Shown: positions 52,849 to 62,333, numbered from the stretch's first letter. The stretch is DNA of 64,000 nucleotides from Actinotalea soli (GCF_017565425.1 NZ_JAGEMK010000004.1:124001-188000); one strand, 5' to 3'. Notes: generated by a model from the letters alone, not told the origin. Numbers and translations are program-made.

Positions 52849-53904
52849 ATGACCAGCCGTTCGCCCCGCCGGAGAACCACGCTCAGCGACGTCGCCGAGG
52901 CCGCCGGCGTCTCCAAGGCCACCGTCTCCAAGGCCCTCAACGGGCGCGACGACGTGTCGGGGAGCACCCGCGAGCGCGTCCTCGCCGCGGTCAGCGAGCT
53001 GGGCTACCGGTCCAGCACCCACCCCGGCCCCGCCGACCGCACCGGCGCGCTGGCCGTCGTCTTCGACATCCCCGCCTCGCCGTACATCCTCAACGTGCTG
53101 CAGGGGGTGCTGGCCGCGACCACCGACGCGCAGCTGAACCTGCTCACACGGCTGGCCCCCGACCGCGCCGCCCGCACGCAGCGCGCCGCAGCCCGGGCCT
53201 GGGTCGCCGAGCAGCAGTCCGCCGGGGTGATCGGCATCGTGGGGCTGACCCTCTCCGAGCCCGATGCCCTGCTGGACGCGGCGGCGGAGGCAGACCTTCC
53301 GTTCGTCATGGTCGACCCGGTGGACACCCAGCACCACCGGATGGTCAGCGTCGGCTCGAGCAACTGGGCCGGTGCGCGCTCCGCGGTCGAGCACATGATC
53401 GGCCTCGGCCACCGGCGCATCGCCTGGATCGGCGGACCGGTGGCCTCGAGCGCGGCCCGCGACCGCTTCCACGGCTACCGCGCAGCCCTCGACTCTGCCG
53501 GCATCGAGCTGGACCGTGACCTGGTCCGCGCCGGCCAGTTCGACGTCAAGGCCGGAGCCCAGCACGCGCGTGACCTGCTGACCCTGCCCTCTCCCCCGAC
53601 AGCCATCATGGCCGCCGACGACGAGCTCGCCGTAGGTGCGCTGGCCACCGCGCACGAGCTCGGCGTCCAGGTCCCCCAGCAGCTGAGCGTCATGGGCTTC
53701 GACGACACCCCGCAGGCCGCCTGGACCACGCCTCCGCTCACGAGCGTGCACCAGCACCTCGACGGCATGGGACGGGTGGCCGTCCAGACGGTCGTCGCGA
53801 TGACGGCCGGCACGCGCCCGGCGTCACGGCACGTCGAGCTGGCCACCTCGCTGACGATCCGGGCGACGACGGGGCCCGGGCCGGCGGAGCTCTCGGGGGA
53901 CTGA
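52849..53904 (+). CDS. LacI-family regulator of the GH39 locus
   Basis: A 351-aa repressor. The HTH TTLSDVAEAAGVSKATVSKALNG (residues 10-32) is followed by the hinge segment YRSSTHPG, which lacks the usual LAR residues. The effector domain contains VFDIPASPYILNVLQGV, HMIGLGHRRIAWIGGP and VMGFDDTPQAAWTTPPLTSVHQ. It is divergent from the GH39 gene, with two matching palindromic operators in the gap. By location it should respond to the oligosaccharide or its breakdown product. The missing hinge residues may affect DNA bending. Confidence 0.88.
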   Translation: MTSRSPRRRTTLSDVAEAAGVSKATVSKALNGRDDVSGSTRERVLAAVSELGYRSSTHPGPADRTGALAVVFDIPASPYILNVLQGVLAATTDAQLNLLTRLAPDRAARTQRAAARAWVAEQQSAGVIGIVGLTLSEPDALLDAAAEADLPFVMVDPVDTQHHRMVSVGSSNWAGARSAVEHMIGLGHRRIAWIGGPVASSAARDRFHGYRAALDSAGIELDRDLVRAGQFDVKAGAQHARDLLTLPSPPTAIMAADDELAVGALATAHELGVQVPQQLSVMGFDDTPQAAWTTPPLTSVHQHLDGMGRVAVQTVVAMTAGTRPASRHVELATSLTIRATTGPGPAELSGD

Positions 53905-53995
53905 GGGGGCGCCCGACGGCGCTGACGACCAACCAGCGGGCCGTGGTTGAGGCCTCACCGAGGGAACCGAGCAGCTCGACCACGAGGCCGTGCGT

Positions 53996-56044
53996 TCACG
54001 TCAGGAAGGCCGCCACGACGTCGTCTGCGCACCCGTCGCGCAGGAACACGGGGATCCTCTCGAGCGACGTCGGGACGGACACCCGCCGGCCGCCGTCGTG
54101 CTGCGCGCCGGTGTGCACGTCGAGCCATCGGCTCCCCCGCGGCAGGTACACCTCACGGCTGGTCGCACCCGGCTCGAGCACCGGCGCGACGAGGACGTCG
54201 CCGCCGTACATGTACTGGTCGTCGAGGTCCCACGCGACGGGGTCCCCGGGGAACTCGTGGAACATGCCACGCATCACCGGCTGACCGGCGGTGTGGGCCT
54301 CGGCCATGAGCCGGCGGGTGTACGGCCGCAGGCGCTCGCGCAGGTGGACGTGCGCAGCGAGGATCTCGTAGATCTCCTCGCCGAAGCTCCAGAGCTCGTT
54401 GGGCCCGCCGGAGCGCAGGCGGCGGGAGCCGTCCGGCCCGGTGATCAGCTGGTAGGGCTTGCGGTCTCCGTGCAGGCGCATGACGGGGCTGAACGTGCCG
54501 AACTGGAACCAGCGCACCAGGAGCTCGTGGAAGGCGGGATCCTCGCCGTCGCCGCCGTGGAACCCGCCGATGTCGGTGGTGAACCAGGGGATGCCCGCGA
54601 CGCCCATGTGGATGCCGGCGGTGATCTGGCGGCGCAGGTCCTCGAAGGTCGAGTGGATGTCACCGGACCAGACCAGGGCCCCGTAGCGCTGGCTGCCTGC
54701 CCAGGCGCAGCGGACGAGGTTGACGACGTCGTCCTGGCCGCTGGCCTGCTGCCCGTCGAAGAAGGCGCGGGCGAACATCTGGGGGTAGATGTTGCCGACC
54801 TTGCTGCCGGAGCCGAGGTGGTAGCGGTAGTTGTCGTAGTCGTAGACCCCGTACTCGGGCTCGGCCTCGTCCAGCCAGAAGGTCCGGACCCCGAGGTCGT
54901 GGTAGTTGCGACGGCAGACGTCCCACAGCCATCGCCGGGCGGCCGGGTCGGTCACGTCGAGGAAGGCGCTCGGCCCCTCGAAGGACATGTGGACGTCCAT
55001 CCCCCGTTCGGCGCGGACCAGCATGTTCTGCCGGGCGAGGTCGGCGTAGTTCTCCGAGGCGTAGGCGATCTGCGGCCAGACGGACACCATGAGGTCGGTG
55101 CCACGGTCGGCCAGCTCGGCGACCATGGCGCGCGGCTCGGGCCAGAAGTCCGGGTCGAAGCGGAAGTCGCCCATCTGCGGCCAGTGGAAGAAGTCCGCGA
55201 CGATCACGTCGAGCGGCAGGCCGCGCCCGGTGTGCGCGGCGGCGACGTCGAGCAGCTCCTGCTGGGAGGCGTAGCGGAGCTTGCACTGCCAGAACCCCAG
55301 CCCGCGCTCGGGCATGACCGGCGCGTGGCCGGTCGCGTCGGCGTAGGCGGCACAGATCGCGGCCGGTGTGCCCCCCGCGGTCACCCAGTAGTCGAGCTGG
55401 TCCGACGTGCTGGCGAACCACTCGGTGCGGTTCGCGGCGAAGGTCGCCCGGCCGACGGCGGGGTTGTGCCAGAGGAACCCGTAGCCGGCGCTGGACATGA
55501 CGAAGGGCACGGTGGCCTGCGAGTTGCGGTGCGCGAGCTCCAGGGTGGAGCCCTTGAGGTCCAGGACGTGCTGCTGGTACATCCCCATGCCGTAGAGCTT
55601 CTCGTCGCGGTCGGCCTCGAAGGCGGCGGTCACCTCGAGGTCACCGCCCAGGTGCCCCCGGAGCCGGCGTGCCTGGAGCGCCAGGGAGCCCCCGGGGTCG
55701 AGCTCCCGGAACAGGAGCGTGCCGTCGGGCTTGTGGAAGCTGACCGCGCACCGGAAGCGGTGGTGGCCGAGGACCTCCGCCACCTCCTCGGAGTGCCGGA
55801 GGACCACGTGGAGGTCGCCGTTGACCAGCGTCGCGACCGTCCCGTCGACCGTGACCTCACCAAGGACCGGCTCCGGGGGCAGCAGCGCCCACTCGGTGTC
55901 GAGGATCTCGCCCTTGAGGGTCGCGCGGACCCGCACGCTGCTCGGACCCCAGGCCTCGACGACCAGGGTCTCCCCACCGCCGCGCCACACGACGCGCTGC
56001 CCGTCGACCTCGAAGGGGGACGTCGACTGCTCCGGTCCGGTCAT
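53996..56044 (-). CDS. GH31-family glycoside hydrolase (alpha-xylosidase-like)
   Basis: A 682-aa enzyme. The N-terminal beta-sandwich (galactose mutarotase-like) leads to a barrel with the nucleophile D392 in TFWLDEAEPEYG and acid/base D462 in VWSGDIHSTF. The FWQCKLRY and VIVADFFHWPQMGDFRFD segments are typical of alpha-xylosidase/alpha-glucosidase relatives. There is no signal peptide, so it works in the cytosol. The ATG at 56044 overlaps the GH127 stop (ATGA). Partnered with a beta-L-arabinofuranosidase it might trim xyloglucan side chains bearing arabinose; this is inference. Substrate alternatives are alpha-glucosides or sulfoquinovosides, but no sulfo genes are near. Confidence 0.86.
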   Translation of the reverse strand: MTGPEQSTSPFEVDGQRVVWRGGGETLVVEAWGPSSVRVRATLKGEILDTEWALLPPEPVLGEVTVDGTVATLVNGDLHVVLRHSEEVAEVLGHHRFRCAVSFHKPDGTLLFRELDPGGSLALQARRLRGHLGGDLEVTAAFEADRDEKLYGMGMYQQHVLDLKGSTLELAHRNSQATVPFVMSSAGYGFLWHNPAVGRATFAANRTEWFASTSDQLDYWVTAGGTPAAICAAYADATGHAPVMPERGLGFWQCKLRYASQQELLDVAAAHTGRGLPLDVIVADFFHWPQMGDFRFDPDFWPEPRAMVAELADRGTDLMVSVWPQIAYASENYADLARQNMLVRAERGMDVHMSFEGPSAFLDVTDPAARRWLWDVCRRNYHDLGVRTFWLDEAEPEYGVYDYDNYRYHLGSGSKVGNIYPQMFARAFFDGQQASGQDDVVNLVRCAWAGSQRYGALVWSGDIHSTFEDLRRQITAGIHMGVAGIPWFTTDIGGFHGGDGEDPAFHELLVRWFQFGTFSPVMRLHGDRKPYQLITGPDGSRRLRSGGPNELWSFGEEIYEILAAHVHLRERLRPYTRRLMAEAHTAGQPVMRGMFHEFPGDPVAWDLDDQYMYGGDVLVAPVLEPGATSREVYLPRGSRWLDVHTGAQHDGGRRVSVPTSLERIPVFLRDGCADDVVAAFLT

Positions 56045-58038
56045 GCTCGCTCCTCTGACGTCGGCAGGAAGACCCTCATGGTGCTGGGGGCACGCTGGGC
56101 CCACTGGTGGTAGGGCACCAGGGGCAGCTCCAGCGACTCGGTCGCGATCTCCGGTGGCGGCTCGCTCCGGTAGGTGCCCGTGAACCCGGAGGCCGCCGCG
56201 GGCGCTGCGCCGGGCACGACGACGGCGTCGATGCGCGCCCCGGGTGCGTCGTCCCGCACTCCCCCGGCTGTCCGCACGCGGACGTCCTCGACGGCCACCC
56301 CCTGGGGCAGGTCCACCGACTCCAGGCACAGCACGACCGGCCCTCGCTCGACCGCCACGCAGCTGCGGACCGCGTCGATCCGTGGGTCCGGCCACGTCAG
56401 TCGCGGGAGCACGGGCAGGGTCAGGTCGATGCCGTCGCCGGGACGGAAGACGGCTGCCACCACAGCCCACCCCGGTCCGACGGGGCGGGGACCGGGGTCG
56501 GAGTCGGACTTAGAGTCGGAGTCGGAGTCGAGCGTCGCCCCCGTCGCCCACTGCGGGACGCGGAGGCGCAGGGTCACGGGGCGTTCCGGCGCCTCGAGCA
56601 CCTCGACGTGCACCTCGCCGTCGACCGGGTACCCGGTCACCACGCGTAGCGCGAGCGTCCCTCCCCCGCCGAGCTCGACCCGCACCTGGCCTGCCGCGTA
56701 CTGCAGCAGGTCCACCGTGTCGCCGTCGACCGCGACCGCGTACGTGTTCCAGCTCGCGAGGGTGCGGGCCACGTTGGTGGGGCAGCAGGAGACGTCGAAC
56801 CACGGGGCCCTCGTGCCGCCCTCCGCGCGCGGGTTCTCCACCCCCGGGAGCACGTCCACGCCGGCCACACGCTGGTGGAGCGGGTTGGCGTAGAAGAAGG
56901 CGGTGCCGGCCTCGTCGGGGGAGGTGGCGAGCACGTTGACGAAGGTCCGCTCCATGAGGTCGACGTACCTGGGGTCCCCGGTGGCGAGGTACAGGCGCCA
57001 GCTGACCATCGCCGACGCGATCCCGGCGCAGGTCTCGCAGTAGGCGCGGTCCGCCGGCAGCTCCCAGTCCTCGCCGAAGCCCTCGTCCTGGTGACGCGAC
57101 CCCATGCCGCCGGTGATGTAGGTGCGGCGCTCGACGGAGCGGCCCCACTGCCGTCGGATCGCCTCGAGGAGGTCCTGGTCGTCCAGGTCGACTGCGACGT
57201 CCACGGCGGCCGCGCTGAGGTACAGGGCGCGCACGGCGTGCCCACGCCACGCGTCGGCCTCCCGCACGGGCACGTCGTCCTGGAAGTAGGAGGGGCCCAG
57301 CAGCGGGATCCGGCCGAGCAGCCCACGCCCGCGACGCTCGACGAACAGCCGTGCCTGCTCGACGTACCGGGGCTCGTCGAGGGCCCGGCCGAGCTCGACC
57401 AGTCCGAGCTCGATCTCCGGGTGGCCGCAGATGCCCTCGCGGCCGCCCGCGCCGAAGGTGTCGCAGACCTCGTCCGCTGCTCGCCGCGCCACGTCGACCA
57501 GGCGGTCGGGGCCGTGCGTGCGCAGCCGGGCGACGGCGGCCTGCAGCAGGTGGCCGGTGCAGTAGAGCTCGTGCCCCATCTCGAGGTCGCTGTACCTGTC
57601 GGCCTGGCCGGGATGACCGAAGCAGGTGTTGAGGTACCCGTCGGAGTCCTGCGCGGCGGCGATGCGCTCGGTCAGCTGCTCGAGCATGGTCGCCGCCCGA
57701 GGGTCGCCGGTACGACCGATCTCCCAGGCCAGCCCCTCCATGAGCTTGTAGACCTCGGAGTCGGAGAACTGCCAGCCGGGGCGCTCGTGGCCGGTCGACC
57801 CCTCGGCCACGCGGTCGAAGTTCGCCAGCCACCCCAGGCGCTCCATCCAGTCCAGGCAGTGCTGGAACGTGGCGGCGGCGTTGGTGGCCTGGCGACGGCC
57901 CCAGAAGCCGGCCGGGTCGAGGTGGACCTCGGCGATGCCGGATCCGCGTCGGGAGGAGCGGGCGGGCACCACCGGGCGGGCGCGGGTGGTGGACTCCGCA
58001 GCGCTGGGGGGTGCCTGCGAGAGGAGGTGTTCGGTCAC
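56041..58038 (-). CDS. GH127-family beta-L-arabinofuranosidase
   Basis: A 665-aa enzyme that releases L-arabinose from beta-L-arabinofuranosides such as those on hydroxyproline-rich plant proteins. Against HypBA1 of Bifidobacterium the key residues are present: E319 (acid/base), E335 and C337 (ETC) and C418-C419 (SCCPTN), which form the zinc site, with C418 the likely nucleophile. A low-complexity Asp/Ser insert near residues 504-514 is encoded by a GACTCC-type hexanucleotide repeat (56497-56531). There is no signal peptide. It overlaps the GH31 gene and follows the MalG-type permease by 3 bp, so import and breakdown are coordinated. Confidence 0.9.
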   Translation of the reverse strand: MTEHLLSQAPPSAAESTTRARPVVPARSSRRGSGIAEVHLDPAGFWGRRQATNAAATFQHCLDWMERLGWLANFDRVAEGSTGHERPGWQFSDSEVYKLMEGLAWEIGRTGDPRAATMLEQLTERIAAAQDSDGYLNTCFGHPGQADRYSDLEMGHELYCTGHLLQAAVARLRTHGPDRLVDVARRAADEVCDTFGAGGREGICGHPEIELGLVELGRALDEPRYVEQARLFVERRGRGLLGRIPLLGPSYFQDDVPVREADAWRGHAVRALYLSAAAVDVAVDLDDQDLLEAIRRQWGRSVERRTYITGGMGSRHQDEGFGEDWELPADRAYCETCAGIASAMVSWRLYLATGDPRYVDLMERTFVNVLATSPDEAGTAFFYANPLHQRVAGVDVLPGVENPRAEGGTRAPWFDVSCCPTNVARTLASWNTYAVAVDGDTVDLLQYAAGQVRVELGGGGTLALRVVTGYPVDGEVHVEVLEAPERPVTLRLRVPQWATGATLDSDSDSKSDSDPGPRPVGPGWAVVAAVFRPGDGIDLTLPVLPRLTWPDPRIDAVRSCVAVERGPVVLCLESVDLPQGVAVEDVRVRTAGGVRDDAPGARIDAVVVPGAAPAAASGFTGTYRSEPPPEIATESLELPLVPYHQWAQRAPSTMRVFLPTSEERA

Positions 58039-58041
58039 GGG

Positions 58042-58860
58042 TCAGTCCTTCACGGCGCCGGCGGTCACGCCGGCGGCCACGTAGCGCTGGGCGACGACGA
58101 GCAGCACCGCAGCCGGGATGGAGGCGACCACCGCGGTGGCCATGATCGAGTTCCACTGGGTGGTGTTGTTCCCGATGTACGCGTAGATGCTCAGCGTGAT
58201 GGGGATGAGGTCACCGTTGCGGTTCAAGGTCGACGCGAAGATGAAGTCCGACCACGCCCACAGGAACGCGAACAACGACACGGTGAGGATGGAGTTGCGG
58301 CTCAGCGGCAGCACGATCGACCGGAAGGTGCGCCAGGCGCCGGCCCCGTCGATCCGCGCGGCCTGGAGCATCTCCTTGGGGATGCCGGACATGAACGCCG
58401 TGAACAGGAGCACCCCGAACGGGACGGCGATCGTCGAGTCCGCGACGATCAGGCCCCAGACGGTGTTGAGCAGGTCCAGCCGGACGTACACGGCGTAGAA
58501 GCCCATGGCCATCACGACGGCCGGGATCATCTGCGCGACGAGCAGCACGAAGTTCAGCGTCCCGCCGCCCCGCAGGTGGAGCAGCGCCAGGGCGTAGCCC
58601 GCGGGGGCGGAGACCAGCAGCGTGAGGAGCACGCAGCCCCCGCCGATCAGCAGGCTGGTGCCCAGGGCGGGCAGCTGCTGGTCGAAGACCGCGGCGTAGC
58701 CCTCGAACGTCGGGTCCCACGGGAACCAGTGCGGTGGGTTGCGGCGCAGGTCGCTGGTCCGCGTCAGCGAGACGTTGATCATCCAGTAGACGGGGAACAG
58801 CATCAGTGCGGTGAACACGAGGCCCAGGGCGGTCCGCCACCAGCTGCGGGTCGGGGTCAT
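58042..58860 (-). CDS. Arabino-oligosaccharide ABC permease, MalG type
   Basis: A 272-aa permease with six membrane helices; the EAA-loop GIPKEMLQAARIDGAGAWRTFRSIVLPLSRN is intact. The ATG at 58860 overlaps the stop of the MalF-type gene (ATGA), which rules out the longer 317-aa frame that begins with non-conserved Arg-rich sequence. It is the fourth gene of the LacI-led operon and is followed within 3 bp by the GH127 gene. Confidence 0.87.
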   Translation of the reverse strand: MTPTRSWWRTALGLVFTALMLFPVYWMINVSLTRTSDLRRNPPHWFPWDPTFEGYAAVFDQQLPALGTSLLIGGGCVLLTLLVSAPAGYALALLHLRGGGTLNFVLLVAQMIPAVVMAMGFYAVYVRLDLLNTVWGLIVADSTIAVPFGVLLFTAFMSGIPKEMLQAARIDGAGAWRTFRSIVLPLSRNSILTVSLFAFLWAWSDFIFASTLNRNGDLIPITLSIYAYIGNNTTQWNSIMATAVVASIPAAVLLVVAQRYVAAGVTAGAVKD

Positions 58861-59840
58861 GACTCCTCCTGACGTCGCTGGAGGTAGAGGTAGACGAAGC
58901 CGAAGACCAAGGCGATGAGGATGAGCAGGTTGCCCACCGCGGCTGCTGGCGAGAAGGCCGGCTGACCGGTGCCGAAGGCCTCGCGGTAGGACCACACCGC
59001 CAGGGTCGTCGAGACGTTGCCCGGTCCGCCTGTCGTCATGATCCAGATGACGTCGACGACCTTGAGCGTGTAGATGAGCCCGAGCAGGATCGTGATCGCC
59101 GAGACCGGCCGCAGCAGGGGGAAGGTGATCCGCCAGAACTGCTGCCAGCCGGTGGCGCCGTCGAGGGACGCCGCCTCGTACAGCTCCCCGGGGATGTTCT
59201 GCAGCCCGGAGTACAGGATCACCAGGTTGAACGGGATCCCGAGCCAGATGTTCGCGATGATCACCGAGGTCAGTGCGAAGTCCGGCGAGGTCAGCCAGTT
59301 GATCTGGCCGATGCCGAAGGACTGCAGGACCGAGTTGATGATCCCGCTGTCACTGTTGAGCATCCACGACCACGTCGAGGCCGAGACGATCAGCGGCAGC
59401 AACCACGGGACGAGGAACATCCCGCGCAGCACCCCGGAGAGCCGGAAGCTCTTCTGGAAGAAGACCGCGAGCGCCAGGCCGATCGTGTACTGGAAGGCGA
59501 TCGACACGAATGTGAAGAGCGCGGTGTTGACCAGCGCCGTCGGGAACGCCGAGGAGGCGAAGACGTCGGCGTACTTCTCGAAGCCGATGAACTCCGCGTC
59601 CCCCTGGACGAAGGCGCGGATGGTGTAGTCGTGGACGCTGAGCTCGATGTTGCGGAACAGCGGGTAGGCGTAGAACACCACCAGGTAGACGATCAGCGGT
59701 GCCGCGAACGCCACCGCCGCCCACTGGGTGCTCGGCGTGCTCCGCCGCGGGGGCCGGGGCCCCGCGGGGGCAGCCGACCGTCGGGCGGCCACCCCCGCTG
59801 CGCTGCTCGCAGTCCCGACGGCTGCCGGGCTGGATGTCAT
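58857..59840 (-). CDS. Arabino-oligosaccharide ABC permease, MalF type
   Basis: A 327-aa permease with six helices; LIVYLVVFYAYPLFRNIELSV is the first and NIPGELYEAASLDGATGWQQFWRITFPLLRP the EAA-loop. The about 38-residue N-terminal Ala/Pro/Arg tail is cytosolic. It lies 41 bp after the binding-protein gene. No ATPase gene is in the operon; a shared MsiK-like ATPase elsewhere would be needed. Confidence 0.87.
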   Translation of the reverse strand: MTSSPAAVGTASSAAGVAARRSAAPAGPRPPRRSTPSTQWAAVAFAAPLIVYLVVFYAYPLFRNIELSVHDYTIRAFVQGDAEFIGFEKYADVFASSAFPTALVNTALFTFVSIAFQYTIGLALAVFFQKSFRLSGVLRGMFLVPWLLPLIVSASTWSWMLNSDSGIINSVLQSFGIGQINWLTSPDFALTSVIIANIWLGIPFNLVILYSGLQNIPGELYEAASLDGATGWQQFWRITFPLLRPVSAITILLGLIYTLKVVDVIWIMTTGGPGNVSTTLAVWSYREAFGTGQPAFSPAAAVGNLLILIALVFGFVYLYLQRRQEES

Positions 59841-59881
59841 GACGTGATCCCTTCAGGGCTCGGCGGGCAGGTCCGCTCGGC

Positions 59882-61159
59882 TCAGCTCGTGGCGGCCTCG
59901 GCGTTCTGCTGCGCCTGCTCGAGCGCCTCCTGCGGGGTCATCGCCCCGGACAGCGCGTTCTGGACGGCGGTCCAGAGCTGCTCGGAGATGACCGGGTAGT
60001 CGGTCCCGAGGTCGTCGCTGGTACGACCGCGGGCGTCACCGACCGCCTCGACCCACGGCTCGAGCTCCGGGCTCGCCTCGAGCAGCGCCTCCTGGCCCTC
60101 CTCGGTGGGCGGGATGTAGTACGCGAAGGTGGTCGCCGTCTCGACGAGGCCATCGGGCGTCGTCATGCACTCGACGATCTGCGAGGTCACGTCGTAGCGG
60201 GCCTCGTCGCCCTGGACGGGAGCCACGATGAACTCGCCGCCCGTGGGGGCTGGTGCGCCCCCGCCGTCCTGCGCGGGGATCTGGACGATCCCGACCTCGA
60301 AGTCTGCCTCGGCCGCGCTGTTGACCTGCCAGGTGCCGTTCTCGACGAAGGCGAACTCACCGGTGAGGAACTCCTCCCAGGTGGTGTTCTGGGAGTTGTT
60401 GATCACCGAGTTGGGTGCGTAGCCCTCGTCGAGCCAGCCCTTCCACAGCTCGACGGCAGCCAGGGCCTCGGGCGAGTCGAGCTCGCGCAGGTCAGCCCCG
60501 GCGCCCCAGAACCAGGGCAGGAACTGGAAGGAGCCCTCCTCGGTGCCGATGCCGGCGAAGGTGATGCCCCGGCTGCCTGCCGCGTCGACCTGCTCGAGCG
60601 CTCCGGTCAGCGAGGCCCAGTCGGTGATGGACGCCGGGTCCACGCCGGCCTCGTCGAGGATCGCCTGGTTGTAGTAGAGCGCGAGCGTGTTCGCCCCGAT
60701 CGGGATGCCGTAGGCGGCGCCGTCCATGACCCCTGCGGCGAGGAGGTTCTCGTCGAAGGCCGCGGTGTCGAAGCCGAGCTCGTCCATCGTGGTGAGCATC
60801 CCGGTCTCGGCGAGGGTCGAGACGGCCGGGTTGTCGAGCAGGATGATGTCCGGGGAGGTGCCCTCCTGCGCCGACAGGAGCGCCTGGTTGGTCAGCGCGG
60901 TCGTGTCGTACGCGGTGCGCTCGATGGTGACGCCGGCCTCCTCGCCGCACACGGCGACGCGGTCGGCCCAGTCGGAGCCGTCGGTGTGCTGGGGGTACGG
61001 GTCCCACCAGGTGTAGGTGCCCGAGGCGCCGGCGTCCGAGCCGGTCCCGTCGCCCGAGGGCTCGGTGCTGCCGGACGAGCCGCAGGCGGCCGTTCCGACG
61101 AGCACTGCGGCGGTCAGGCCGAGCACTCCGGCACGGCGTGAGGTGAGGTGTCGCGTCAT
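59882..61159 (-). CDS. Arabino-oligosaccharide-binding lipoprotein
   Basis: A 425-aa binding lipoprotein (SBP_bac_1). The signal MTRHLTSRRAGVLGLTAAVL ends in the lipobox VGTAACG, with an acidic Gly/Ser linker. TYTWWDPYPQHTDGSDWADRV and DIILLDNPAVSTLAETGML and YGIPIGANTLALYYNQAILDEAG are typical. It is the second gene after LacI, with a 67-bp gap. By its neighbours it probably binds beta-arabino-oligosaccharides. Confidence 0.87.
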   Translation of the reverse strand: MTRHLTSRRAGVLGLTAAVLVGTAACGSSGSTEPSGDGTGSDAGASGTYTWWDPYPQHTDGSDWADRVAVCGEEAGVTIERTAYDTTALTNQALLSAQEGTSPDIILLDNPAVSTLAETGMLTTMDELGFDTAAFDENLLAAGVMDGAAYGIPIGANTLALYYNQAILDEAGVDPASITDWASLTGALEQVDAAGSRGITFAGIGTEEGSFQFLPWFWGAGADLRELDSPEALAAVELWKGWLDEGYAPNSVINNSQNTTWEEFLTGEFAFVENGTWQVNSAAEADFEVGIVQIPAQDGGGAPAPTGGEFIVAPVQGDEARYDVTSQIVECMTTPDGLVETATTFAYYIPPTEEGQEALLEASPELEPWVEAVGDARGRTSDDLGTDYPVISEQLWTAVQNALSGAMTPQEALEQAQQNAEAATS

Positions 61160-61226
61160 TGCAGGTCCTCTCTGGTGTGACCGACGACTTAGGGGGTGTC
61201 GTCGGGCGGGTGCTGCAGCACGGGGG

Positions 61227-62273
61227 TCAGGGACGACCTCCGTGCCGTGGTGACGTGGGGCGGGGAGAGGCGACGCTCCCCCGGTCCACGAACTCAGGGG
61301 ACACGAACCGCACCACGTGCGGTTCGGTGGCGGCGCCGGAGTGCTCGATCCGGCGTACGAGCTGGCGGACGGCCATGCGTCCGAGTCGGTCGGGCGCGCT
61401 CTCCACCGAGGAGAACGGCAGCGAGAAGGTCCGCGCGAACTCGTCCGAGTACCGCCCGATGACCGACAGGTCCTCCGGGGCGGTCAGTCCGCGGGAGTGC
61501 AGCACCGTGGGCAGCGCGGCGGCGGCGGCCTCGTTGTTGATGAGCAGGCCGGTGGCCTCCGGGTGGGCGTCCAGCATCGCGTGCAGCTGCTGACCGACCT
61601 CCGGCTGGCCGGAGGAGCCGAAGACGGCGTGCAGCGTGATCCCGCGGTTCTGCGCCTGCTCGACGGCGGCGTTCTGCAGCCGCCAGACGTAGGCGCCGCC
61701 GCGCTCGACCACGTGCTCGGGCTGGGAGACCAGGATGAGCTCACGGTGGCCGAGTCGGTGCAGGCGCTCGACCATGAGTCGCCCGGCCTCCTCGAAGTCG
61801 AGGTCGAAGACGTCCACACCCGTGCAGTCGGCGGGGAGCCCGACGAGCGCCCCGGGCTGGGAGGCAGCGCGCAGGATCGGCAGCCGGTCGTCGTCCTCGG
61901 CGACGTTGAGCAGCACGATCCCGTCGACCATGCGGGAGTCGGTGATGCGGCGCAGCGCGCGGGTCCCGTCCTCCTCGGTCACCAGGAGGATGTCGTAGCC
62001 CAGCTCCCGGGCGGTGTTCGAGACGCCGAGGATGTACTGCAGCATCGCCGGGGCGAACTCGTCCTCCATGAACTGCGCGAGGAGCCCGATCACCATCGTC
62101 TGCGACGTGGCGAGCGCCCGGGCACCGGCGTTGGGGGTGTACCCCAGCTCGCGGACGGCGGCCGCGACCCGCTCGCGGACCTCCTCGGAGATGGCGCGCT
62201 TGCCCGACAGGGCGTAGGACGCCGTGCTGCGTGACACGCCCGCGATGCGGGCGACATCTCCGATGGTGGCCAC
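61227..62273 (-). CDS. LacI-family regulator leading the GH127/GH31 operon
   Basis: A 348-aa repressor. HTH TIGDVARIAGVSRSTASYALSG (residues 3-24) and hinge YTPNAGARALAT precede an effector domain with GIVLLNVAEDDDRLPILRAASQPGALVGLP and LSVIGRYSDEFARTFSLPFSSVES. The GTG start at 62273 has GGGAGG upstream. It is the first gene of a probable six-gene operon (LacI, binding protein, two permeases, GH127, GH31). Two CGAACC-type palindromes upstream, one over the predicted start of transcription, make it autoregulated. Confidence 0.89.
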   Translation of the reverse strand: MATIGDVARIAGVSRSTASYALSGKRAISEEVRERVAAAVRELGYTPNAGARALATSQTMVIGLLAQFMEDEFAPAMLQYILGVSNTARELGYDILLVTEEDGTRALRRITDSRMVDGIVLLNVAEDDDRLPILRAASQPGALVGLPADCTGVDVFDLDFEEAGRLMVERLHRLGHRELILVSQPEHVVERGGAYVWRLQNAAVEQAQNRGITLHAVFGSSGQPEVGQQLHAMLDAHPEATGLLINNEAAAAALPTVLHSRGLTAPEDLSVIGRYSDEFARTFSLPFSSVESAPDRLGRMAVRQLVRRIEHSGAATEPHVVRFVSPEFVDRGSVASPRPTSPRHGGRP

Positions 62274-62291
62274 TCTGCCTCCCGTGTCGTG

Positions 62292-62333
62292 CGAACCGGT
62301 TCGACGCTAGCGCACGGAATCCTGCGAGATCAA
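62292..62333 (-). promoter_or_regulatory. Promoter and operator 1 of the LacI-GH127-GH31 operon
   Basis: On the minus strand a -35 TTGATC (62333-62328) and a -10 TAGCGT (62309-62304) are 18 bp apart. The predicted start (about 62297) lies inside the perfect palindrome CGAACCGGTTCG at 62292-62303, an ideal place for a repressor to block transcription. Confidence 0.65.

Noticed and set aside
53905-53995. A terminator between the convergent LacI and GH31 genes
   Set aside because: Only a 6-bp CAACCA/TGGTTG stem could be found, too weak to call.
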